NCBI RefSeq assembly: GCF_900172295.1
Contig: NZ_FWFL01000005.1
Location: 1-64,000 of the forward strand
Length of the DNA stretch: 64,000 bases
Reading direction: 5' to 3'
From: Roseovarius litorisediminis
GTDB taxonomy: Bacteria; Pseudomonadota; Alphaproteobacteria; Rhodobacterales; Rhodobacteraceae
The translations under genes were made by a program, and so were the position numbers. Positions 26,632-35,787 of this stretch are shown here, piece after piece. Under the pieces are notes generated by a model. That model did no database searches. It was not told where the DNA came from and saw only the letters and a list, made by a program, of their open reading frames with translations. Each line of letters begins with the position of its first letter. Position 1 is the stretch's first letter.

Positions 26632-27453
26632 ATGTTTCAAAGCGTAAAACCCAAATCCTCGATTCAATCGGCGGTTTCTATCGTCGAATTGGTCTACCAT
26701 TCGGTGGTTCGCGACGTCCGCAAGGGCCACGGCAATGCTTTTGTTGCGCTTGGGTTGAATATGGTGCAGGCCATCAGCCTTCTTCTGGTTTTTTATCTAG
26801 TATTCACCGTTCTTGGCCTTAAGGGCGCACGGCTTCGTGGTGACTTCCTGCTCTACATGTTGTCAGGAATTTTTCTATATCTAACACACATTAAAGCCCT
26901 TGGGGCCGTCGTAGGTGCGGAAGGACCGTCATCGCCGATGATGCAACACGCGCCGATGAACACAATCATTGCAATCGCTGCTGCTGCAATTGGGGCGCTT
27001 TATCTTCAGGTTTTGTCACTTTTCGTTATCCTGTTTGCCTATCACGTGGCCTTTACTCCGTTCGAGGTGGCACAGCCGCTACCAGCTTTCGGAATGCTGC
27101 TGGTGGGATGGTTCACCGGCGTTGCAGTTGGCATTGTCCTGCTGGCGATCAAGCCCTGGTTTCCAGGTTTCGTAGGAGTATTTACCACCGTCTATCAACG
27201 CGCCAACATGATTGCGTCCGGCAAGATGTTTGTTGCAAATTCACTGCCTACGTTCATGTTGAACATGTTTGATTGGAACCCACTCTTTCATGCAATCGAT
27301 CAATGCCGGGGTTTTGTATTCATAAATTACTCCCCGCATAATTCATCTGTTTCCTATCCGATCTATGTTGGCCTTGTGTTGTTGATCATCGGGTTGATGG
27401 GCGAATTCTATACCCGCCAATACGCCTCCAGCAGCTGGAATGCCCGACGCTGA
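26632..27453 (+). CDS. KpsM/Wzm-like ABC-2 polysaccharide export permease
   Basis: 273 residues with six hydrophobic segments (from about residue 40), and the C-terminal FYTRQYASSSWNARR typical of KpsM-like permeases. These form the channel of ABC exporters for capsule or O-antigen. No partner ATPase, KpsE/KpsD or polymerase gene lies nearby, so its ATPase must be elsewhere. It is transcribed away from the cysQ-kdsB operon from a shared 135-base region. Confidence 0.88.
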   Translation: MFQSVKPKSSIQSAVSIVELVYHSVVRDVRKGHGNAFVALGLNMVQAISLLLVFYLVFTVLGLKGARLRGDFLLYMLSGIFLYLTHIKALGAVVGAEGPSSPMMQHAPMNTIIAIAAAAIGALYLQVLSLFVILFAYHVAFTPFEVAQPLPAFGMLLVGWFTGVAVGIVLLAIKPWFPGFVGVFTTVYQRANMIASGKMFVANSLPTFMLNMFDWNPLFHAIDQCRGFVFINYSPHNSSVSYPIYVGLVLLIIGLMGEFYTRQYASSSWNARR

Positions 27454-27486
27454 TCCACAGCGCCAACATTTTGGACCCGGATTATT

Positions 27487-27657
27487 TTGATTGACAGCTA
27501 TCACTTCAAGGCCGTCGGTGACCTTGATATCGATCTGGCCGATGCCATGCCTGAACAGGACGATATGCCGGATCAGGATGATCGGGACGACCATTGCGGC
27601 AACTGGGATGTTGACGAATTCAACTTCGAGATCGATCGATATCCGGTACAACTTTGA
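27487..27657 (+). CDS. Small acidic ORF downstream of the permease
   Basis: 56 codons from TTG 27487 (or 36 from ATG 27547), ending just before an intrinsic terminator. It lies in the same frame as the permease, after its stop, with no intervening stop. More than a third of residues are Asp or Glu, with repeats such as Asp-Met-Pro-Asp-Gln-Asp-Asp, one Cys and a C-terminal Ile-Asp-Arg-Tyr-Pro-Val-Gln-Leu. No family recognised and no strong ribosome site. It could be a small acidic protein, or non-coding leader of the terminator. Confidence 0.35.
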   Translation: MIDSYHFKAVGDLDIDLADAMPEQDDMPDQDDRDDHCGNWDVDEFNFEIDRYPVQL

Positions 27658-27688
27658 ATTGGCCTGAACAGCCATTGATCACTGCAAG

Positions 27689-27717
27689 GGGCGCGTTATT
27701 GCGCGCCCTTTGTTTTA
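27689..27717 (+). terminator. Intrinsic terminator after permease/small ORF
   Basis: GGGCGCG (27689-27695), loop TTATTG, CGCGCCC (27702-27708), then TTTGTTTT. Strong G/C stem followed by a T-rich tract on the plus strand; it overlaps the end of alkB, which runs the other way. Confidence 0.85.
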
Positions 27718-28329
27718 TTCAACGACACGACAGGTCAGATTAATTCTCCCGCCCTTCGGTAATAGCTGCGACGTTCCAAATCTGATCCTGTCGACACCGT
27801 GATAGGTCAGTCGGGCCTTTCCTCCCATCACAACAACATCACCCGAATTCAGCCAGATAGACTCGGTCTTTCCTCCCCGGCTTGTATTCCCGATACGAAA
27901 CAGACCTTCATCACCCAATGACACAGACAGAACCGGCCAGGAAAAATCGGCTTCATCTTTGTCTTGATGCATCCCCATACGGGTGCCGTCACCATAGAAA
28001 TTTATCAGGCAACAGTCGGGATCACGTGTGTCGCTTACCAATGCATGCCAGACTGACAACACAGTTTCAGGAATCTCGGGCCAGGCGCCGCCGCCAGGAT
28101 GCCGGTCCACATAACGATATCCGGCCCTGTCCGAGAACCACCCGTATTTCCCGGCCGATGTCATCCTTACCGACATTGACTTTCCATAAGGAGTCTGGGG
28201 AGAAAATAACGGGGCACGCTTAACCACTTCGCGCAATTCGCTCAATAAATGGCACTGTGCATCCGCATTCAGATACTGTTTGTAAATATCAAAGCCCCGT
28301 AAGGTGATTGTTGGCTGGGCCAGACTCAT
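27715..28329 (-). CDS. alkB: AlkB-family DNA/RNA demethylase
   Basis: 204 residues, Fe(II)/2-oxoglutarate dioxygenase. The iron ligands are His and Asp of GMHQDKDEADFSWP and a later His in the Leu-Thr-Tyr-His-Gly-Val-Asp-Arg segment; Arg residues near the C-terminus (Asn-Leu-Thr-Cys-Arg) would bind 2-oxoglutarate. AlkB proteins remove methyl groups from 1-methyladenine and 3-methylcytosine. Start overlaps the transporter stop by ATGA. No ada box or alkA gene is nearby. Confidence 0.93.
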   Translation of the reverse strand: MSLAQPTITLRGFDIYKQYLNADAQCHLLSELREVVKRAPLFSPQTPYGKSMSVRMTSAGKYGWFSDRAGYRYVDRHPGGGAWPEIPETVLSVWHALVSDTRDPDCCLINFYGDGTRMGMHQDKDEADFSWPVLSVSLGDEGLFRIGNTSRGGKTESIWLNSGDVVVMGGKARLTYHGVDRIRFGTSQLLPKGGRINLTCRVVE

Positions 28330-28775
28330 CCTTGCGTTGACAGCAAAACGCCGCCCGCTACCATGATTGCCGCCAGCAAGCGTGGCCAGGCAATTTCACG
28401 TACCGGCAGGCCAAATGCACCAAACGCATCCAGTGCGATGCTGCCCACTATCTGCCCTAGAATCAAAGCAGCGGTCAGCGTAAGCACTCCCAATTTTGGC
28501 ACGCTGTAAACAGCGACCCAGACATAGTAGGCCCCAAGGACACCGCCGCCCCATGCCCACCAAGGCACACCTCGTAGTGCATCGACCTTGGGTAGCGCAT
28601 CACGAAGCACGACGACGATCAGCAGCAGCAAAAAGCCGACACCAAATGAAATCAGCGCTGCGGCCATACTATCACCCAATGAAATGCCCAAGCGCGCGTT
28701 TATTGGTGCCTGCGTCGAGATCGCGACTCCGGCAAAAAATATTCCGACTAGTGCAATCCAGTAGCCTTCACTCAT
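28326..28775 (-). CDS. DMT-superfamily (YdcZ/DUF606) membrane protein
   Basis: 149 residues from ATG 28775, which has GAAGG five bases upstream; the frame remains open upstream without homology. Five hydrophobic segments and the family pattern APINARLG near the start and GVLGAYYVWVAV in the middle match the short YdcZ (DUF606) branch of the drug/metabolite transporters, which work as dimers. Substrate unknown. Co-translated with alkB and divergent from dnaK. Confidence 0.88.
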   Translation of the reverse strand: MSEGYWIALVGIFFAGVAISTQAPINARLGISLGDSMAAALISFGVGFLLLLIVVVLRDALPKVDALRGVPWWAWGGGVLGAYYVWVAVYSVPKLGVLTLTAALILGQIVGSIALDAFGAFGLPVREIAWPRLLAAIMVAGGVLLSTQG

Positions 28776-28892
28776 TCCTTCGCCCCCTTCGAATCCTTCC
28801 AACGTTGGTCTGCTCTTCGGACCGACTGCTGCAGACCCCACTGTATCAGTGTTATTTTGCTTCAAAAACGGACAAATTCGCCCCTGGGAACG

Positions 28893-28924
28893 GTTGCAGG
28901 GCCACACCCGCCTGCCTATATACG
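28893..28924 (+). promoter_or_regulatory. RpoH (sigma-32)-type heat-shock promoter of dnaK
   Basis: GTTG at 28893-28896, an 18-base spacer, then CCTATATACG at 28915-28924. The alphaproteobacterial RpoH consensus is CTTG-N17/18-CYTATNTNNG; the -10 part matches fully and the -35 part in three of four bases. Predicted transcription start about 28931, giving a dnaK leader of roughly 100 bases. Confidence 0.7.
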
Positions 28925-29033
28925 CCCAGAAGCGCGGCAACTGATTATCAGCGGCCGTCACAACATCGGGAGCCAGATGCCGAAACGGGTCGGGTTTCCG
29001 CAACATCGCCTATAGTAGAAGGGATCGAAAAAC

Positions 29034-30944
29034 ATGGCCAAAGTCATCGGTATTGACCTCGGAACCACAAACAGCTGCGTCGCCATCATGGATGGCAGTG
29101 CCGCCCGTGTCATTGAAAACTCGGAAGGGGCACGCACCACGCCCTCGATTGTCGCATTCACAGACAACGAACGCCTTGTTGGCCAACCAGCCAAACGTCA
29201 GGCTGTTACCAATCCAGAAAACACCATCTTTGGCGTGAAGCGCCTGATCGGTCGTCGTGCAGATGACAAGGATCTTGCCAAAGACAAGAAAAATATGCCG
29301 TTCAACGTGATCGACGGTGGTAACGGCGACGCATGGGTCGAGGCCAAGGGCGAGAAATACTCCCCAAGCCAGATCAGTGCATTCATCCTTGGCAAGATGA
29401 AAGAAACAGCCGAATCTTATCTTGGCGAAGAAGTGACACAGGCCGTCATCACGGTGCCTGCGTATTTCAACGACGCTCAGCGTCAGGCCACCAAAGACGC
29501 CGGTAAAATCGCCGGTCTGGAAGTGCTGCGTATCATCAACGAACCAACAGCCGCTGCTCTGGCCTATGGTCTCGACAAGGAAAACACTCATACCATCGCA
29601 GTTTATGACCTTGGCGGTGGTACATTCGACGTGACCATCCTTGAGATCGATGATGGTCTTTTTGAAGTGAAATCAACCAACGGCGACACCTTCTTGGGTG
29701 GTGAAGACTTTGACATGCGCATCGTTAACTACCTGGCGGACGAGTTCAAAAAAGAACACGGCGTAGATCTGACCAAAGACAAAATGGCCCTGCAGCGTCT
29801 GAAAGAGGCTGCTGAGAAAGCCAAGATCGAACTTTCCAGCAGTTCGCAGACCGAGATTAACCAGCCCTTCATCTCGATGGGCGCGGACGGCTCGCCGCTG
29901 CACATGGTTGTGAAATTGACCCGCGCCAAGCTTGAAAGCCTGGTAGGCGACCTGATCAAAGCCTCGATGAAGCCCTGTGCCGCCGCATTGAAAGATGCCG
30001 GCATGTCCGCCAACGAAATCGACGAGATTGTTCTTGTCGGCGGTATGACTCGTATGCCCAAAGTGGTTGAAGAAGTTACCAAGTTCTTTGGCAAAGAACC
30101 CCACAAAGGTGTGAACCCCGACGAGGTTGTCGCCATGGGTGCCGCCATTCAGGCTGGCGTTCTGCAAGGTGACGTCAAGGATGTGGTTCTTCTGGACGTG
30201 ACCCCGCTGTCGCTTGGTATTGAAACCTTGGGTGGTGTTTTCACGCGCCTGATTGACCGCAACACCACGATCCCCACGAACAAGAGCCAGATCTTCTCGA
30301 CCGCCGAAGACAACCAGAACGCAGTGACGATCCGGGTTTTCCAGGGCGAGCGTGAAATGGCAGCTGACAACAAGATGCTGGGTCAGTTCAATCTGGAAAA
30401 CATTCCGCCCGCCCCGCGCGGCATGCCCCAAATTGAAGTCGGATTTGACATCGACGCCAACGGTATTGTTTCGGTTCAGGCCAAGGACAAGGGCACCGGT
30501 AAAGAGCAAAAGATCACGATCCAGGCCTCTGGCGGCCTAAGTGACGAGGACATCGAAAAGATGGTCCGCGACGCCGAGGAAAACGCCGAATCCGATAAGG
30601 CGCGCCGTGAACTGGTCGAGGCCAAAAACCAGGCCGAAAGCCTTATAGACTCGACCGAAAAATCGATGGAAGAGCACGCCGACAAAGTCGACCCAACCAC
30701 AATTGAGGCGATTGAACTGGCGATTGCCGCGCTCAAAGACGAGTTGGAAAACGAAGATGCCGGTAAGATCAAGTCAGGCATCCAGAACGTCACCGAAGCG
30801 GCGATGAAGCTTGGCGAAGCCATCTACAAGGCAAGCCAGGACGACGCGGCGGACGAGCCTATGGCTGCTGATCATGCCGGGGCCGGTGATGACGATATTG
30901 TCGACGCCGACTTTGAAGATCTCGACGACGACAAGCGTGCCTAA
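29034..30944 (+). CDS. dnaK: Hsp70 chaperone DnaK
   Basis: 636 residues, full length. N-terminal ATPase begins [17 protein letters not shown] with the phosphate loops; [17 protein letters not shown] near 193-209 and a [10 protein letters not shown] motif complete it; substrate-binding domain with [13 protein letters not shown], then the helical lid and an acidic tail (Asp/Glu-rich, ending Asp-Asp-Asp-Lys-Arg-Ala). ATP-driven folding of unfolded proteins with DnaJ and GrpE. Preceded by an RpoH-type promoter and followed by a hairpin before dnaJ. Confidence 0.98.
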   Translation: MAKVIGIDLGTTNSCVAIMDGSAARVIENSEGARTTPSIVAFTDNERLVGQPAKRQAVTNPENTIFGVKRLIGRRADDKDLAKDKKNMPFNVIDGGNGDAWVEAKGEKYSPSQISAFILGKMKETAESYLGEEVTQAVITVPAYFNDAQRQATKDAGKIAGLEVLRIINEPTAAALAYGLDKENTHTIAVYDLGGGTFDVTILEIDDGLFEVKSTNGDTFLGGEDFDMRIVNYLADEFKKEHGVDLTKDKMALQRLKEAAEKAKIELSSSSQTEINQPFISMGADGSPLHMVVKLTRAKLESLVGDLIKASMKPCAAALKDAGMSANEIDEIVLVGGMTRMPKVVEEVTKFFGKEPHKGVNPDEVVAMGAAIQAGVLQGDVKDVVLLDVTPLSLGIETLGGVFTRLIDRNTTIPTNKSQIFSTAEDNQNAVTIRVFQGEREMAADNKMLGQFNLENIPPAPRGMPQIEVGFDIDANGIVSVQAKDKGTGKEQKITIQASGGLSDEDIEKMVRDAEENAESDKARRELVEAKNQAESLIDSTEKSMEEHADKVDPTTIEAIELAIAALKDELENEDAGKIKSGIQNVTEAAMKLGEAIYKASQDDAADEPMAADHAGAGDDDIVDADFEDLDDDKRA

Positions 30945-30963
30945 GGCACGTTAAGGAACCTGA

Positions 30964-30994
30964 CAGGGCCGGTTCGATAATCGTGCCGGCCCTG
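30964..30994 (+). terminator. Hairpin between dnaK and dnaJ, probable attenuator
   Basis: Perfect 9-base stem CAGGGCCGG (30964-30972) / CCGGCCCTG (30986-30994) with a 13-base loop that can itself form a short CGA/TCG pairing. Followed by TGTGTTCCC, not a real U-run, so termination would be partial or the structure protects the dnaK mRNA end. Explains more DnaK than DnaJ from one transcript. Confidence 0.7.
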
Positions 30995-31020
30995 TGTGTT
31001 CCCTCAAAAGGAGATCCCTG

Positions 31021-32166
31021 ATGGCCAAACGAGACTATTACGAAGTACTTGGTATATCCAAAGGCGCTTCGGCCGACGAGATCAAAAAAGCTTATCGCAC
31101 GAAAGCCAAAGAGCTTCATCCAGACCGGAACTCTGACAATCCCAACGCCGAAAAGCAGTTCAAGGAAGCGGGCGAAGCATATGACGTTCTAAAAGATCCG
31201 GAAAAAAAAGCCGCTTATGACCGTTTCGGCCACGCCGCATTTGAAGGTGGCATGGGAGGTGGTGGTCGCCCCGGAGGTGGTGGTCAGGGTGATTTTGCCA
31301 GCGCATTCTCCGACGTATTCGACGACCTTTTTGGAGATTTCATGGGTGGAGGCCGTGGTGGCGGTGGCCGTCAACGTGCCTCCCGCGGATCAGATCTTCG
31401 CTATAACCTGCGCGTAACCCTGGAAGAAGCGTATTCGGGCCTGCAGAAATCAATCAATGTGCCCACAGCCATTGCTTGCGGCGCATGTGATGGCTCCGGA
31501 GCTGAAGGCGGCGGTGAACCAGCAACCTGTCCGACCTGCTCGGGCATGGGTAAAGTCCGAGCACAACAAGGTTTCTTCACCGTCGAACGCACTTGCCCCA
31601 CATGCTCCGGCATGGGGCAGATCATCAAGAACCCCTGCAATACCTGCGGCGGCCAGGGCCGCGTCCAAAAAGACCGCGCTCTTAATGTGAATATTCCTGC
31701 AGGTGTTGAAACCGGCACCCGAATTCGTCTCGCCGGCGAAGGTGAGGCAGGCATGCGTGGTGGTCCGCCGGGTGATCTCTACATTTTTATTGAGGTGGCC
31801 AAGCACAAACTTTTTGAGCGCGAAGAAACCAACCTGTTTTGTCGCGTGCCCGTTTCTGTGACAACAGCAGCACTTGGCGGTGATATCGAAGTGCCGACAA
31901 TTGACGGTGGTCGTAGCCGCGTTAAGATTCCGTCAGGTTCCCAATCTGGTCGTCAGATGCGCCTTCGTAACAAGGGCATGCCCGCACTGCGAGGCGGAAG
32001 CACCGGCGATATGTTCATCGAACTATCTGTTGAAACACCCGTGAATTTGACATCAAAGCAGAAAGAACTGCTGCGCGAGTTCGAAGCATTATCAGAAGAC
32101 AACAACCCAGAGAGCAAAAGCTTCTTCTCTTCTGTGAAATCCTTTTGGGATGCTATGAAAAGTTGA
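31021..32166 (+). CDS. dnaJ: Hsp40 co-chaperone DnaJ
   Basis: 381 residues from ATG 31021 behind an AAAGGAGA site. J-domain at 1-70 with the essential His-Pro-Asp at 33-35, Gly/Phe-rich linker about 75-130 with long Gly repeats, then the zinc region with four CxxCxGxG motifs ([16 protein letters not shown] twice, CNTCGGQG), and a two-part C-terminal substrate domain. Stimulates DnaK ATPase and delivers clients. Transcribed with dnaK through an intergenic hairpin and closed by a strong terminator. Confidence 0.98.
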   Translation: MAKRDYYEVLGISKGASADEIKKAYRTKAKELHPDRNSDNPNAEKQFKEAGEAYDVLKDPEKKAAYDRFGHAAFEGGMGGGGRPGGGGQGDFASAFSDVFDDLFGDFMGGGRGGGGRQRASRGSDLRYNLRVTLEEAYSGLQKSINVPTAIACGACDGSGAEGGGEPATCPTCSGMGKVRAQQGFFTVERTCPTCSGMGQIIKNPCNTCGGQGRVQKDRALNVNIPAGVETGTRIRLAGEGEAGMRGGPPGDLYIFIEVAKHKLFEREETNLFCRVPVSVTTAALGGDIEVPTIDGGRSRVKIPSGSQSGRQMRLRNKGMPALRGGSTGDMFIELSVETPVNLTSKQKELLREFEALSEDNNPESKSFFSSVKSFWDAMKS

Positions 32167-32196
32167 TACTTGATTTCGGTTGGTGAAGGCTCAATC

Positions 32197-32223
32197 GGTG
32201 CGTGATCTCACGCACCTTTTGTT
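32197..32223 (+). terminator. Intrinsic terminator of dnaK-dnaJ
   Basis: GGTGCGTGA (32197-32205), two-base loop, TCACGCACC (32208-32216), then TTTTGTTT. Perfect 9-base stem and T-rich tail, 30 bases after the dnaJ stop. Confidence 0.9.
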
Positions 32224-32327
32224 TCCTTCCAATGAAATCAGCGGCCCTGTTGGTATGAGTTTATTGCGGAAACCATAAGACAGACGTCTTTAACCATTCG
32301 CTAACTCTGTTGCGGCAACCTTGCGCA

Positions 32328-33092
32328 ATGTCTGATCCGCATTCTTTTTCTGAAATTTCTTTGCCCTTATTCAAGGGTGATGAAGCATTGATGACTGATG
32401 CGCTCACCCCCGGCAAACAACCTTCTTATATTCGCGATCATCGTAAGCGCCTGCGCGAACGCTTTCTTCTGGGCGGTGCACAGGCGATGCCGGATTACGA
32501 GTTGTTGGAATTGGTCCTCTTCCGCGCCATTCCGCGGCGGGACGTCAAACCGCTCGTTCATCAGCTTCTCAAACAGTTTGGAGACTTCAACAGCGTCGTT
32601 TCTGCACCGGCAGACCAACTTTCCATGGTCCCTGGCGTTGGCGCGGCCGTGATCACAGAGCTCAAAGTCGTCGAAGCCGCCGCCCACCGCCTCTCTCGAT
32701 CACGGATCATGCAACGACAGGTGATCTCGTCCTGGGAGGCGCTATTGGACTATTGCCATACTACGATGGCCCACCGCGAAATTGAACAATTTCGTGTCTT
32801 CTTTCTTGATCGAAAAAATGTTCTGGTCGCAGATGAAGAACAGGCGCGCGGCACCGTTGATCACGTACCGGTCTACCCCCGTGAAGTGGTCAAACGCGCG
32901 CTTCAACTAAACGCCAGCGCACTGATTTTAGTACATAATCACCCTTCTGGTGATCCCACGCCTTCGGAGGCTGATATCGGAATGACAAACCAGATTCAGG
33001 CTGCTGCCGAAACCATGGGTATCACTTTGCATGACCACCTGATCATTGGAAAATCATGCGAAATCAGCTTCCGCACACAAGGGTTTCTCTAG
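32328..33092 (+). CDS. radC: RadC-family JAMM-domain protein
   Basis: 254 residues from ATG 32328; a TTG 18 bases upstream is the only other option. N-terminal UPF0758 helix-hairpin-helix region (about 30-125, with VPGVGAAVITEL) and a C-terminal JAB1/MPN-like domain with the metal motif HNHPSGDPTPSEAD. Despite the name, a DNA-repair role is not established; related domains process ubiquitin-like or other tags. Its last 4 bases overlap the end of the convergent gene. Confidence 0.92.
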   Translation: MSDPHSFSEISLPLFKGDEALMTDALTPGKQPSYIRDHRKRLRERFLLGGAQAMPDYELLELVLFRAIPRRDVKPLVHQLLKQFGDFNSVVSAPADQLSMVPGVGAAVITELKVVEAAAHRLSRSRIMQRQVISSWEALLDYCHTTMAHREIEQFRVFFLDRKNVLVADEEQARGTVDHVPVYPREVVKRALQLNASALILVHNHPSGDPTPSEADIGMTNQIQAAAETMGITLHDHLIIGKSCEISFRTQGFL

Positions 33093-34648
33093 CGCACCCA
33101 CACCTCAACGCGCCGATTGACCTGCCTGCCCCAAGCGCTGTCATCACAAGCCATTGGCATCGCTTCTCCAAAGGCTTCGGTCTCTAGCCCGATTCGTGAC
33201 AGGTTTGCCGTCACAGCCGCTGCCGTCACCGCTTTGCGCACCGTATCAGCCCGGCGAATGGCTATTTCTCGATTGGCCTCGGCTGGACCATCGCCATCGC
33301 TGAAACCAACGAAAACCAATCTCCGCGAATCAAAAAGGCCTAACTCCATTGCGCGCGCCAATTGCTGCACATTTGAACGTGATTGCGCATCCAGCCGGGC
33401 CGATCCAGCCTCGAATCGGAAGGTGGTTGTAAGCCGTTTCAGAGGCGCCAGCGTGCGTACCATGCGCTGCAATTCCTCCAGCGCTACCTCTTCACCTGCC
33501 TGCACAATTGCATTTGCAAATCTGTCACCTTGAGCGTTGATTTCAATTTCTTCGGGTGCCTGATCCACAAATCCTGCCCGCCGGATCACAAGCTGTGCGG
33601 ATGGGTCGCTCATGTAGGTTAAAAATTCGCGCAAAAGTTTCGGAAAGCGCCGCGCAGGCAGGTATAGAAATAGGGGGGCGGTCAGAGGATAATCTTCAGT
33701 TTTTACCGCTCGGCGGGTTGCGCGCAGGGCAAACCCGCAGTCACCCTTCAACGCCAACTCCCAGGTATTTCCAACCTCGGAGCGGCTGGTAACACCCAAT
33801 GCAAACGGGTCGGTTGAAACTGCTTTGGTGAATTCGGCGCTTGTACCATGGCGAACGGCACCTTCAATAAGTGCCATATTTTGTGGCGTCAACAGTCGGT
33901 CAACGGTGGCCTGCCCCAAGCCGGAACCAGAATCCCAAAGATGCACCAAAATTGGGGCGTCCGGCCCACCCAAGGTTGCCCAGTTTTCAATCTTACCCGC
34001 TAGCACCTGCGCCAATTCCAGCGTTGTGATTGCTTGCATTGGATTGCTAGGCGCCACTACCGGCACCAGGGCATCCAGCGCAAGGATACGGCTTCGCCCC
34101 CGCGCGGTCAGATCCCCGATACCGGCCGCACGCGCGCGCTCAAGTTCATTGAGTCGCGGCTCACGCAGCGACATGGCGACATCAGCCTCATTCGCCAGCA
34201 GATCGGCAAAGCCTTCGTCTGTATTGGTCAGTTTAAAATTGAATTCACCAAGAAGATTGCCGGTCCTGCGCTCTGACAAGGAATATCTATAGTTAAATTC
34301 AGAAATCTTTTCACGCCGCAGATCATATTCATTGCGGATTGCAAACGCCTCTATTAAGGCAGGCATAAGGACGCGCCCAATCGTCGGCGCCCCTGACAGG
34401 GTTACACGCGCCACGTAGTTTTCAAGATCAGGGCATCCCGGCCCTTCACATAATACACCTGATCCATCGATCGTCAGTTCGCCGTATATGGTATCCAAAC
34501 GGTAAAATTCTCCGTCAAATCCCAACAGGTCACCCGAAATTTCAACGGCGCCATCGCGCGATGTCAAGGTAACGTCCTGCGCAATGGCAAAAGGTGGTAA
34601 ACCAAAAAGAATAAGTGCGGCGAAAATCGCCACACGTGCCAATGTCAT
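33089..34648 (-). CDS. PstS-like substrate-binding protein fused to an OmpA domain
   Basis: 519 residues, signal peptide 1-23. Residues about 75-370 form a type-2 periplasmic binding fold of the phosphate-binding (PstS-like) kind, with LSGAPTIGRVLMP at the ligand-loop position and LGVTSRSEVG later. Residues about 395-519 are an OmpA C-terminal domain (FVGFSDGDGPAEANREIA ... NRRVEVWVR) that binds peptidoglycan. A wall-anchored solute or phosphate sensor is plausible; the ligand is unknown and no Pst transporter is near. Follows the unknown secreted gene by 24 bases; both are on the secA strand. Confidence 0.85.
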   Translation of the reverse strand: MTLARVAIFAALILFGLPPFAIAQDVTLTSRDGAVEISGDLLGFDGEFYRLDTIYGELTIDGSGVLCEGPGCPDLENYVARVTLSGAPTIGRVLMPALIEAFAIRNEYDLRREKISEFNYRYSLSERRTGNLLGEFNFKLTNTDEGFADLLANEADVAMSLREPRLNELERARAAGIGDLTARGRSRILALDALVPVVAPSNPMQAITTLELAQVLAGKIENWATLGGPDAPILVHLWDSGSGLGQATVDRLLTPQNMALIEGAVRHGTSAEFTKAVSTDPFALGVTSRSEVGNTWELALKGDCGFALRATRRAVKTEDYPLTAPLFLYLPARRFPKLLREFLTYMSDPSAQLVIRRAGFVDQAPEEIEINAQGDRFANAIVQAGEEVALEELQRMVRTLAPLKRLTTTFRFEAGSARLDAQSRSNVQQLARAMELGLFDSRRLVFVGFSDGDGPAEANREIAIRRADTVRKAVTAAAVTANLSRIGLETEAFGEAMPMACDDSAWGRQVNRRVEVWVR

Positions 34649-34672
34649 TAAATGACCCCCTGTCGCTGCGGT

Positions 34673-35677
34673 TTATTTCTGCGCGATCTTCATGTCATTG
34701 AACGTATTTTTCAACACCAGAAAATCGCCAACCGCATTGCAATCAGGCATGGCCAGCACGATTTCCTGCGCCTTTGCGACCGAACCCTCGATAATCTGAA
34801 GTGTTTGCGCTTCAACGTTACGCCCACAATTACCGTTTGTCACTTCGGCTTCGATACTCAAACGTACTTCACCTTCGTGTACGGCCGTAGCTACAGGGAA
34901 GGTATAAACCTCGGCCAGCAGCGGATTATCTATGGCCATCGTACCGAGCCGGGTTAGATATCCACCCTCGCCAAGGGCTGCGGCCTTCATATCACGCGGT
35001 GCATCGGCCCAGACATGCCCGACATCCCCGTAGTCGGCAGCATATTCAAGCGCATGGATATGAAATCTGCTTGCGCCACGCCATTGCACCACCGCACGAC
35101 CATAGTTTTCCAGCGATGTCACGCGTGTGCTGGCCACCACTCCATTTCCGCCAGGGAAAGAAACAATAAAGACCGGCTGCTCTGTTAAGGCTGGAATCGT
35201 CAGTACACTATTTCCGTCACTATTTGTGACTTCGCTGAACATCATTCCATTGTGGTGAACGGTAAACCGCTGGTTAATCAAACAAGGCGCCACCAAATTC
35301 AACTTGACCATGGCGGCAGCAATCGCTGTAGCCGAAAGTTCAAGTTTACATTCTCGTCTAGGTGCCAGGTCTCGCTTTGAATACTCCAAATCCAGTTTGT
35401 CTGGACTCACCGAAGCCGATGCTACTTTTTCTACTGAAAACTGCGTTGGTTCTGAGGATGATTTCGGCGGGGCCGGTTCGGCAGACGTCAAAACAACGTT
35501 GGATATCAGAATTTCATCTGCAGCCCGAGCGTCAAGAGTCCGGCCAGCAGTTGGTTCAATCTGCTTTTTTTCGATTGGATCAGGTGCTGCGCTGCTTGTG
35601 GACTGCATCAGGTACCCGATGCTTAGCGCACAAACCAGTGTTCCCCCAGCAGTCACAAGTCGTCTTGCCGTAACCAT
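34673..35677 (-). CDS. Secreted or anchored protein of unknown function beside secA
   Basis: 334 residues from ATG 35677, preceded by GGGAGGA. Hydrophobic segment about 8-28, then a low-complexity Pro/Ser/Ala-rich linker to about residue 100, then a folded part with three or four Cys (Cys-Lys-Leu-Glu near 109, Cys near 132, Cys near 285 and 314), compatible with disulfides, and beta-rich sequence. No family recognised. Homologues in this group are, to my memory, sometimes named translocase, probably from the neighbouring secA only. Spacing to the PstS-OmpA gene (24 bases) suggests they work together. Confidence 0.7.
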   Translation of the reverse strand: MVTARRLVTAGGTLVCALSIGYLMQSTSSAAPDPIEKKQIEPTAGRTLDARAADEILISNVVLTSAEPAPPKSSSEPTQFSVEKVASASVSPDKLDLEYSKRDLAPRRECKLELSATAIAAAMVKLNLVAPCLINQRFTVHHNGMMFSEVTNSDGNSVLTIPALTEQPVFIVSFPGGNGVVASTRVTSLENYGRAVVQWRGASRFHIHALEYAADYGDVGHVWADAPRDMKAAALGEGGYLTRLGTMAIDNPLLAEVYTFPVATAVHEGEVRLSIEAEVTNGNCGRNVEAQTLQIIEGSVAKAQEIVLAMPDCNAVGDFLVLKNTFNDMKIAQK

Positions 35678-35759
35678 AGCATCCTCCCACACCTGGAAAA
35701 GGTAGAATCAAGAGCTATTTGACAATCAAGGCTGACATAAGGCGTTGCCGCGGAGTCTT

Positions 35760-35783
35760 TCGGGCCGCCCTGAGGCAGCCCGA
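35760..35783 (-). terminator. Hairpin just after secA
   Basis: TCGGGCCGCC / GGCAGCCCGA with one mismatch and a four-base loop, starting 4 bases past the secA stop. On the transcript strand it is followed by AAAGACTCC and not a U-run, so it may only be partial or a 3'-end stabiliser. Confidence 0.35.
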
Positions 35784-35787
35784 TTAA

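Noticed and set aside
29010..30509. Long minus-strand frames opposite dnaK
   Set aside because: Frames mirror dnaK codon usage and encode no known domain; dnaK itself is complete and unmistakable.
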